Shown one piece after another: positions 1-5,223 of a stretch of 7,803 nt of DNA. Position 1 is the first letter of the stretch. Each line of letters starts with the position of its first letter. The notes under the pieces were generated by a model. That model did no database searches and was not told where the DNA came from. It was given only the letters and a program-made list of their open reading frames with translations. A program made the translations under genes and the position numbers. The stretch is from an uncultured Collinsella sp. (lineage in GTDB: Bacteria; Actinomycetota; Coriobacteriia; Coriobacteriales; Coriobacteriaceae), in contig CABUMU010000095.1 of assembly GCA_902492855.1 (NCBI GenBank), positions 1 through 7,803 of the forward strand, written 5' to 3'.

Positions 1-81
1 CAGATTAATCATTGCCCGTTGTGACATCGCCGAACCCGCAGGGCAGAGAACAAGTTCCCTCCCGGCGCACTCCGCAGGACG

Positions 82-122
82 AAAGAGCCTCCGCCGCACG
101 AAGTGCGCAGCGGAGGCTCTTT
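82..122 (-). terminator. Nested hairpin downstream of the aminotransferase, possibly bidirectional
   Basis: A perfect 13-base-pair outer stem pairs 82-94 with 110-122. Inside it a 5-base-pair stem (95-99 with 103-107) closes a GAA loop. The hairpin lies about 60 bases past the stop codon of the minus-strand aminotransferase and is flanked by AAA on one side and TTT on the other, so either strand gives a stem ending in three U residues. The U tract is short, so it may act as a bidirectional terminator or as an RNA 3'-end stabiliser. No gene can be supported in bases 1-81. A plus-strand frame open from the edge stops at 22-24 and could be the tail of an upstream gene, but it is too short to call. 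Confidence 0.65.
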
Positions 123-184
123 CATGTCCGAGGACGCGCCGGAAAGGAAGGTCGCCCTCGGGCCGGACATATCCGTAAGACAAA

Positions 185-1237
185 TTACGCGACGGTGTAA
201 ACCCAGTTGTGCTTATCCTCGACAGCACCGGACTGGATGCCAGTCAGGGTCTCGCGGAGCTTCTTCATCACAGGACCGATCTCGGTGTAGCCAGCCGGGA
301 AGGTCACGGTCTCATCGGCACCGTAGACCTTGTTGTCGATCTCACCGACTGGGGAGATAACGGCAGCGGTGCCGCACAGACCGCACTCAACAAAGGTGCC
401 GGCCTTGACCTCGGCCCACTCGACGGGACGCTGGTCGACGGTCATGCCCAGATCCTCAGCGACCTGAACGAGCGAGCGGCGGGGGATGGAGGGCAGGATG
501 GAGTCGGTGTGCGACTGCGGGACGACAAGGGTGCCATCCTCCTTCACGAACAGGACGTTGGCGCCACCGGTCTCCTCGACATAGGTGCGGGACTCGGAGT
601 CGAGATACAGGTTCTCGGCATAGCCCTCGCGATGGGCCTCCATCGTGGGCTTGAGGGACATGGCGTAGTTCAGGCCGGCCTTGATATTGCCGGTGCCGTG
701 CGGTGCGGCACGGTCGTACTCGGAAACGCGCAGCTTAACGGGCTTAAGGCCACCCTTAAAGTACGGACCGACCGGGGTCACGAGAATGCGGAACGTGTAC
801 TCAGGAGCGGGAGCCACGCCAATCACGTCACCGGAGCCGATCATAAACGGACGCACGTACAGGGTCGCACCGGAACCGAAGGGCGGAACCCAGGCGGCGT
901 TTGCAGAAACGACCTGCTTGACAGCCTCGACGAACTTGTCCTTGGGGAACGGGGGCATCTCGAGGCGCTGGGCAGAGTTATACATACGCTCGGCGTTCAT
1001 GTCGGGACGGAAGCAGACGATGCTGCCGTCCTCGGCGGTGTAAGCCTTCAGGCCCTCAAAGACCTCCTGGCAGTAATGGAAGATGCCGCCGCACTCGGAG
1101 ACATGCAGGGTGTGGTCGGTGGTCAGGCCGCCCTCGTCCCACTCGCCGTCCTTCCAATGGGCCTCGTAGCTGTAATCGGTCTTCATGTAGCCAAAGCCGA
1201 GGCTACCCCAATCGATATCCTTCTTCTCGACAGTCAT
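185..1237 (-). CDS. ilvE: Branched-chain amino acid aminotransferase (PLP fold type IV)
   Basis: The 350-residue product is predicted to transfer the amino group between glutamate/2-oxoglutarate and leucine, isoleucine or valine. This is the last step of branched-chain amino acid synthesis and the first of their breakdown, in the cytoplasm, with pyridoxal phosphate (PLP). Family marks seen are the EVFEGLKAY block at residues 58-66, YVRPFMIGSG at 127-136, the presumed PLP lysine K186 in GTGNIKAGLNYA, the EETGGANVLFV block at 221-231, and GTAAVISPVG at 289-298. The length matches the longer Gram-positive/eukaryotic-like BCAT subgroup (about 340-360 residues) rather than the enterobacterial form of about 310. 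ATG at 1237 is chosen because AAGGAG lies six bases upstream. The gene stands alone; no other ilv or leu gene is in view. A C-x-x-C pair (C285, C288) sits just before the GTAAV block, close to the PLP phosphate site. The family call is firm; exact substrate preference is not visible. Confidence 0.95.
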   Translation of the reverse strand: MTVEKKDIDWGSLGFGYMKTDYSYEAHWKDGEWDEGGLTTDHTLHVSECGGIFHYCQEVFEGLKAYTAEDGSIVCFRPDMNAERMYNSAQRLEMPPFPKDKFVEAVKQVVSANAAWVPPFGSGATLYVRPFMIGSGDVIGVAPAPEYTFRILVTPVGPYFKGGLKPVKLRVSEYDRAAPHGTGNIKAGLNYAMSLKPTMEAHREGYAENLYLDSESRTYVEETGGANVLFVKEDGTLVVPQSHTDSILPSIPRRSLVQVAEDLGMTVDQRPVEWAEVKAGTFVECGLCGTAAVISPVGEIDNKVYGADETVTFPAGYTEIGPVMKKLRETLTGIQSGAVEDKHNWVYTVA

Positions 1238-1247
1238 ATGTCGCTCC

Positions 1248-1382
1248 TTACATACACAGTTGCAAACTCGCGAACCCGCACGCAGGACCGAGGCCGACCG
1301 CGTCGCAACGTCGCACGCCCGGAGCGTAGAGCCGGACGGGACACGCGAACAGCATCAAAACCGATGGCACGTCGATTCGCAT
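1248..1382 (-). other. Candidate upstream ORF (44 codons) in the ilvE leader
   Basis: On the minus strand an ATG at 1382-1380 opens a 44-codon frame whose TAA (1250-1248) overlaps the AAGGAG ribosome binding site of ilvE. The frame begins about seven bases after the candidate -10 box at 1395-1390, so a transcript from that promoter would start at or next to the ATG, giving a leaderless upstream frame. About a quarter of the residues are Leu, Ile or Val, but they are not clustered as in classical attenuator peptides. The stretch is very GC-rich, where long open frames arise easily by chance, so this is only a candidate. No T-box-like TGGNACC motif was seen in this leader. Confidence 0.25.
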
Positions 1383-1389
1383 GCACGAG

Positions 1390-1395
1390 ATTGTA
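1390..1395 (-). promoter_or_regulatory. Candidate -10 box of the ilvE promoter
   Basis: The minus strand reads TACAAT here (five of six matches to TATAAT), within the 297-base spacer between ilvE and the DedA gene. At 17-base spacing the -35 position falls on a T-rich TTTTAT with poor consensus match. Transcription would start near 1383, giving a leader of about 145 bases. A very AT-rich stretch at 1411-1450 could hold an alternative promoter farther upstream. Confidence 0.4.
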
Positions 1396-1465
1396 CTCCG
1401 CACGCGCGTCGGATAAAACGTTTTTCTTTAACTAACTAAAGTAATTTCATTTGACCGAAGCTGAA

Positions 1466-1497
1466 GAGGCCCGCCACCGTAAACGGCGACGGGCCTC
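1466..1497 (-). terminator. Terminator hairpin after the DedA gene
   Basis: On the minus strand a 14-base-pair stem, including two G-U wobbles, closes a TTTA loop. It begins 38 bases past the DedA stop codon. The following bases are TTCAGCTTC rather than a long U tract, so termination may be less efficient than the stem suggests. It separates the DedA gene from ilvE, implying that ilvE has its own promoter. Confidence 0.7.
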
Positions 1498-1534
1498 AAC
1501 TGCACGGTTTGCGCGCTGGCTCGAGCTACGCGTT

Positions 1535-2173
1535 CTATTTACCCAGCTTAGCCTTGACCAGACCGACCACGGTCGGGATGATCGACACGGCAACGATGCC
1601 GATAATCAGCAGCTCAAAGTGCTCCTGCACAAAGGGGATGCCGCCAAAGAAGTAGCCCAGCAGTGTAAAGAGCGTTGACCAGGTAATGCCACCCAGCACG
1701 TTAAAGATGACAAAGTTGCGCCAGTGCATGCCGCCCATGCCGGCGATAAAGGGCACAAAGGTGCGGATAAACGGGAAGAAGCGGCCCAGGAAGATGGCCA
1801 GGTGACCCCACTTATCCAAGAAGTCCTCGGACTTTTTGATGCGCTCGGGCGTCATGGCCTTAACCTTGCCCGAGGCGATGATCTTTTTGCCAAAGAAGTG
1901 ACCGATCATAAAATTGCACTGATCGCCCAAGATGGCAGCAGCCCATGCGACGGCCAGCAAAGCCACGATGTTAAAACCACCGTTGTGGGCAAAGAAGCCC
2001 GAAGCGAACAGCAGCGAATCACCGGGAAGGAACGGGAAGAACACCACGCCCGTCTCGATAAAGATGATCAGGAACACGCAGCCGTAGGCCATAAGCGGGC
2101 CGGCGGCGATCCAGCTGGCGATCGCGGTGCGCGGATCTTTGAGCAGCTCGGCGATAAAATTGATGAAACCCAT
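1535..2173 (-). CDS. DedA-family membrane protein (probable lipid scramblase/flippase)
   Basis: The 212-residue integral membrane protein carries the DedA signature. E40 and D52 lie in the FIETGVVFFPFLPGDS segment, and R131 and R137 in GRFFPFIRTFVPFIAG; these line up with the acidic and arginine residues shown to be essential in E. coli YqjA/YghB. Hydrophobic segments are visible near residues 22-46, 67-90, 124-145, 152-178 and 186-206, with re-entrant-type segments expected around the two motifs. Some DedA proteins recycle undecaprenyl phosphate (UptA type); others affect envelope homeostasis and drug tolerance. Which role applies here cannot be told from sequence. ATG at 2173 is preferred: GAGAGG lies nine bases upstream and the DedA N-terminus begins there. 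A possible in-frame start at 2257 would add a basic stretch unlike the family and would lie upstream of the candidate promoter. The gene is transcribed divergently from cysE. Confidence 0.92.
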   Translation of the reverse strand: MGFINFIAELLKDPRTAIASWIAAGPLMAYGCVFLIIFIETGVVFFPFLPGDSLLFASGFFAHNGGFNIVALLAVAWAAAILGDQCNFMIGHFFGKKIIASGKVKAMTPERIKKSEDFLDKWGHLAIFLGRFFPFIRTFVPFIAGMGGMHWRNFVIFNVLGGITWSTLFTLLGYFFGGIPFVQEHFELLIIGIVAVSIIPTVVGLVKAKLGK

Positions 2174-2219
2174 GAAGTAAAACCTCTCAGTTGTGGGCGC
2201 GGATACGTCCAAGTTGACC

Positions 2220-2253
2220 AGTATACGGTTGCGGCGCCCCCTCGTGCGCAACC
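2220..2253 (-). promoter_or_regulatory. Candidate DedA promoter with a 7+7 inverted repeat
   Basis: On the minus strand a TATACT -10 box (2225-2220) lies about 47 bases before the DedA start codon. Directly upstream is a perfect inverted repeat, GGTTGCG at 2227-2233 and CGCAACC at 2247-2253, with a 13-base spacer. The best -35 match, TTGCGC (2251-2246), sits in one arm, 20 bases from the -10. That over-long spacing suggests an activator-dependent promoter or a poor match, so the promoter is tentative. Confidence 0.4.
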
Positions 2254-2327
2254 CCACAAAAGCATGACTCCATTACCAGCAAGTTTGCATAACTGACACC
2301 TGTCGTGCAATGCCGCCAAGAATGTCC

Positions 2328-2390
2328 TTCCTAATCCCTAGCGAATCGCTATACTTTATTGAATCGCATTGCCATAGCGCTAAGGGAGGG
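2328..2390 (+). promoter_or_regulatory. cysE promoter with palindromes, and ribosome binding site
   Basis: A -10 box TATACT lies at 2350-2355, with a weak -35 match (TTCCTA, 2328-2333) at 16-base spacing. A perfect 13-base palindrome, TAGCGA-A-TCGCTA (2339-2351), overlaps the upstream edge of the -10. A related 8-base palindrome, TAGCGCTA, lies at 2375-2382 in the expected 5' leader. The heptamer GAATCGC occurs at 2343-2349 and again at 2361-2367. The ribosome binding site AAGGGAGGG (2382-2390) follows directly and fixes the GTG start. A repressor bound here would block polymerase. Confidence 0.5.
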
Positions 2391-2396
2391 CGGCCG

Positions 2397-3101
2397 GTGA
2401 GCTTTATCAATACCATTCGCGAGGACATCAAGACCGTCCAAGCGCAGGACCCCGCCGCGCAAAACGGTCTTGTCATTTTCCTTTCGTACCCCGGCCTGCA
2501 CGCCAAGTGGAACCACGTGCCCGAGCACTGGCTCTGGGAGCATGGACATCGCTCGCTCGCCCGCGTGCTCTCGCAGCTCACCCGTCATATCACCGGCGTC
2601 GAGATTCATCCCGCCGCACAGATCGGCAAGCACTTCTTTATCGACCACGCCATGGGCGTCGTCATCGGCGAGACCACCATTGTGGGCGACAACTGCGTGC
2701 TCTATCAGGGCGTCACGCTCGGAGGCACCGGCAACGAGACCGGCAAGCGCCACCCCACCCTGGGCAACAACGTCACCGTGGGCACGGGCGCCAAGGTGCT
2801 CGGCAACATTCGCATCGGCAACAACGTCAAAATCGGCGGCAACTCGGTCGTCGTTAAGGACGTGCCCGACAACTGCACCGTCGTGGGCGTGCCGGGACGC
2901 ATCATCAAGCGCAACGGCTGCCGCGTGTTCGAGGAGAGCTTCGATGCCAAGCAGCATCGCGAGTACATGCCCGACGACGCCGCCGAGCAGTCCGCGCTCA
3001 ACCGCCAAGGCATCACCGAGAACGCCCGCCGCGTCAAAGAACTCGAGCGAGAGGTGGCCGAGCTCAAGGCCCTCGTCGCCAAGCTCGTGGACGAGCGCTA
3101 G
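2397..3101 (+). CDS. cysE: Serine O-acetyltransferase
   Basis: The product (234 residues from GTG at 2397) is predicted to acetylate L-serine with acetyl-CoA to O-acetylserine, the committed step of cysteine synthesis in the cytoplasm. A short helical N-terminal domain (residues 1-64) contains D18 in a QDPAA motif. It is followed by left-handed beta-helix hexapeptide repeats (about 65-166) with D83-H84 in IDHAMG, VVIGET, GVTLGGTG and H119 in KRHP. These correspond to the Asp92, Asp157, His158 and His193 active-site positions of E. coli CysE. This is the short Gram-positive form without the long N-terminal domain. GTG is preferred over an upstream ATG at 2310 because AAGGGAGGG lies just before it, the upstream residues do not look like the family, and 2310 precedes the promoter. 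The C-terminus is unusual: about residues 203-234 form a charged heptad-like helix (KELEREVAELKALVAKL) and end in Arg instead of the Ile tail that docks into cysteine synthase. No cysK is in view. Confidence 0.95.
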   Translation: MSFINTIREDIKTVQAQDPAAQNGLVIFLSYPGLHAKWNHVPEHWLWEHGHRSLARVLSQLTRHITGVEIHPAAQIGKHFFIDHAMGVVIGETTIVGDNCVLYQGVTLGGTGNETGKRHPTLGNNVTVGTGAKVLGNIRIGNNVKIGGNSVVVKDVPDNCTVVGVPGRIIKRNGCRVFEESFDAKQHREYMPDDAAEQSALNRQGITENARRVKELEREVAELKALVAKLVDER

Positions 3102-3141
3102 GAACGCAAGCGGCACAAAACGACATCGGCATCAACGCAAG

Positions 3142-3181
3142 AAGGCGCGCCAGGGAATTCATCCCCGGCGCGCCTTTCTTT
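3142..3181 (+). terminator. Intrinsic terminator of cysE
   Basis: A perfect 10-base-pair stem pairs AAGGCGCGCC (3142-3151) with GGCGCGCCTT (3167-3176). It is extended inside by GGG/CCC past one A-C mismatch and followed by TCTTTTT. It begins 40 bases after the cysE stop. It also lies in the convergent gap after the ABC operon, but on the minus strand the stem is followed only by CTTGCGTT, so termination in that direction would be weaker. Confidence 0.85.
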
Positions 3182-3184
3182 TTG

Positions 3185-3216
3185 ATGTGACATGCGGGAC
3201 TGTCCCTTTGCCACAT
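3185..3216. repeat. Imperfect palindrome centred on GGGACTGTCCC
   Basis: Arms at 3185-3200 (ATGTGACATGCGGGAC) and 3202-3216 are related as an inverted repeat: the outer five bases and inner five bases pair, with mismatches and a one-base length difference between. The core GGGAC-T-GTCCC is perfect. The right arm touches the stop codon (3218-3216) of the ABC gene. Its symmetric form resembles short dispersed intergenic palindromes found in some gut bacterial genomes; whether it is repeated here cannot be seen from one window. It could also act as a 3'-end hairpin for the ABC operon. Confidence 0.45.
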
Positions 3217-5222
3217 TATGCGAACTGACTCAGATAGAGGTCGGCATAAGCGCCCTCGGCTGCGAGCAGCTCCTTATGCGTGCCCTGCTCGATAATGTTG
3301 CCGTGGTCCATGACCAAGATCAGGTCGGCGTCCACGATCGTCGACAGACGGTGCGCGATCACAAAGCTCGTGCGCCCGCGCATAAGCGCATCCATGGCAC
3401 GGCCGATGGCAAGCTCGGTACGCGTGTCCACGCTTGAGGTCGCCTCGTCCAGAATGAGAATCGCCGGGTTGTTGAGCAGCACGCGTGCGATGGTCAGCAG
3501 CTGACGCTGGCCCTGGCTGATGCTTTCGGCATCGTTGGCCACGCGCGTGTCGTAGCCCTGCGGCATGGTGCGCACAAAGAAGTCGACCTGCGCGGCGCGT
3601 GCGGCCGCCACGATCTCCTCGCGCGTCGCCTCGGGGCAGCCATAGGCAATATTCTCGGCAATCGTTCCGTCGAACAGCCAGGCGTCCTGCAACACCATGC
3701 CAAACTGCTGGCGCAGCTCGCCGCGGTCCATACGGCTCGTGTCCACGCCGTCGAGCGTAATACGCCCGCCGTCAATCTCGTAGAAGCGCATGAGCAGGTT
3801 GATGAGCGTGGTTTTACCCGCGCCCGTGGTCCCCACCACGGCAATCTTCTGGCCCGGCTCGGCGGTAAACAACACGTCGCGCATAAGCGGCTTGTCGGGC
3901 GAATAACCAAAGCGCACATGCTCAAAGGAGACGCGGCCCTCCACGCGACCCGGCAGCTTGGCGGCCTTGTCCGGCAGCGGATCGGCCTCCATCTCGGGCT
4001 CATCGAGCAGGTCGAACACGCGCTCTGCACTCGCCAGCGCACTCTGCAGCGAGTTGAAGGTAAACGACAACTGCGTCATGGGCTCGGACGCCTCGTAGAT
4101 AAACTGGAAGAACGCCTGGAACACGCCGACGGTCATGTGACCGGCAACCAGCATACTGCAGCCCACAAGCGCAATAACGATCTGCGCCAAACGGCCGATA
4201 AAGCGCACCGCGGGGCCGACAGCATTGATCATAAAGTCGGCCTTGGTGCTCACACGAGCCAGTTCCTTCGAAGCCTCGTGCACCTCAGCGGAGCTCTGAC
4301 GTTCGCGGTTAAACGCGCGGATCACCAGACGGCCCGAATAGCCTTCCTCGACCGCACTCGTAATCTTGGACACCCACTCCTGGCGCTCGCCCGTCACATC
4401 GTGTGTGCGGCGCGAGACGACCTTCGTCACCAGCAGCGACAGTGCCGTAAAGAACAGAAAGACGAGCGTGAGCTGCACGCTGAACACGAACATCACGCTC
4501 ACAGCACCAACAACCGTGCCGATCGACACGAGCAGCTGCAGCAATCCGCGCTGCATGCTCTCGGACATCTTGTCCAGGTCGTTGGTCGCGCGGCTGACGA
4601 CCTCACCGGGACGATGCGCGTCAAAATAGGCGAGCGGCAGACGGTTGAGCTTTTGCGCGATGCGGTTGCGCAGGCGTAGATTGAGGCGTTCGGCCACGCT
4701 CGACATCAAAAAGCTCTGGAGCGCGTAGAACGAGGCGGCGGCCGTCCAAATCAAAAAGTAGATGAAGATAGTCCTGCCGCAGTTCTCCCAGGTAATGCTG
4801 AAGGTGGCGTTGTTGACAAACGCTACCCGAATGTGGCCCCACAGCTCATCGATCACGCGGGCGCTATATGCCGGCGCGGCAGTGTTAAAGATGACATAGA
4901 ACACAATGCTCGCGAACACGATATAGAAGCGCCAATGGTCGCCGGCAGCCTCACTCCACAGGCGGCGCACTGTCGCCCAGGTATCCCGAGGTGTCTCGTC
5001 CTCGTCTTCGTCGTCCACGTCGCGCATACGCTCTGCCTCGGCGCGGGCGCGCTCGTCCTCGGCGCGTTCGTTTTCCTCGTAGAGCGCTTGGCGGCGAGCC
5101 TCGCGCTCGGCTGCAGCCTTGGCGGCGTCATCCAGCTCGGTCGACGCGGCAGCCGTTTCCTCGACCAGTCCCGCGGCAGCGGCGTCATCAACGCCGCCCT
5201 GCTTCTTGAGCTCCTCGGTCAT
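3216..5222 (-). CDS. ABC exporter half-transporter, catalytically competent subunit with charged N-terminal extension
   Basis: The 668-residue protein fuses an ABC type I exporter membrane domain to an ATPase domain and probably pairs with the upstream-encoded subunit as a drug or xenobiotic exporter in the cytoplasmic membrane. Residues 1-80 are a hydrophilic Ala/Glu/Arg-rich, coiled-coil-prone extension ending in an acidic run (about 68-76). Six membrane segments lie between about residues 98 and 382. The nucleotide-binding domain has Walker A GTTGAGKTT (464-472), Q-loop Q512, signature ISQGQ (568-572, deviating from LSGGQ), Walker B ILILDEATS with catalytic E593, and switch H624. ATG at 5222 is preferred: GGGAGG inside the end of the upstream gene lies eight bases before it. 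A GTG at 5231 would be too close to that site. The upstream stop (5226-5224) is one base away, so translation is probably coupled. The pattern recalls TM288, EfrD and LmrD-type subunits; the substrate is not visible. Confidence 0.93.
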   Translation of the reverse strand: MTEELKKQGGVDDAAAAGLVEETAAASTELDDAAKAAAEREARRQALYEENERAEDERARAEAERMRDVDDEDEDETPRDTWATVRRLWSEAAGDHWRFYIVFASIVFYVIFNTAAPAYSARVIDELWGHIRVAFVNNATFSITWENCGRTIFIYFLIWTAAASFYALQSFLMSSVAERLNLRLRNRIAQKLNRLPLAYFDAHRPGEVVSRATNDLDKMSESMQRGLLQLLVSIGTVVGAVSVMFVFSVQLTLVFLFFTALSLLVTKVVSRRTHDVTGERQEWVSKITSAVEEGYSGRLVIRAFNRERQSSAEVHEASKELARVSTKADFMINAVGPAVRFIGRLAQIVIALVGCSMLVAGHMTVGVFQAFFQFIYEASEPMTQLSFTFNSLQSALASAERVFDLLDEPEMEADPLPDKAAKLPGRVEGRVSFEHVRFGYSPDKPLMRDVLFTAEPGQKIAVVGTTGAGKTTLINLLMRFYEIDGGRITLDGVDTSRMDRGELRQQFGMVLQDAWLFDGTIAENIAYGCPEATREEIVAAARAAQVDFFVRTMPQGYDTRVANDAESISQGQRQLLTIARVLLNNPAILILDEATSSVDTRTELAIGRAMDALMRGRTSFVIAHRLSTIVDADLILVMDHGNIIEQGTHKELLAAEGAYADLYLSQFA

Positions 5223-5223
5223 G

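Noticed and set aside
12..200. Small plus-strand frame at the left edge
   Set aside because: It runs through the terminator-like hairpin at 82-122, starts at a TTG without a ribosome binding site, and has no protein-like features.
209..1435. Long plus-strand open frame (408 codons) opposite ilvE
   Set aside because: It is fully antisense to a well-conserved enzyme gene, shows no recognisable domain, and arises from GC-rich codon structure.
1238..1534. T-box or amino-acid riboswitch in the ilvE leader
   Set aside because: No T-box core motif or terminator/antiterminator pair could be found between the candidate start site and ilvE.
2174..2257. N-terminal extension of the DedA gene from 2257
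   Set aside because: It crosses the candidate promoter and encodes a basic stretch foreign to the family; the internal ATG at 2173 has a ribosome binding site.
2310..2396. Upstream ATG start for cysE at 2310
   Set aside because: No ribosome binding site, lies upstream of the -10 box, and the added residues do not resemble serine acetyltransferases.
2349..3116. Minus-strand open frame (255 codons) opposite cysE
   Set aside because: Repetitive Ala/Val/Asp/Gly-rich shadow of the hexapeptide repeats on the other strand; cysE itself has all catalytic residues.
2470..3228. Second plus-strand frame within cysE
   Set aside because: Ser/Arg/Pro/Thr-rich composition typical of a frame-shifted shadow.
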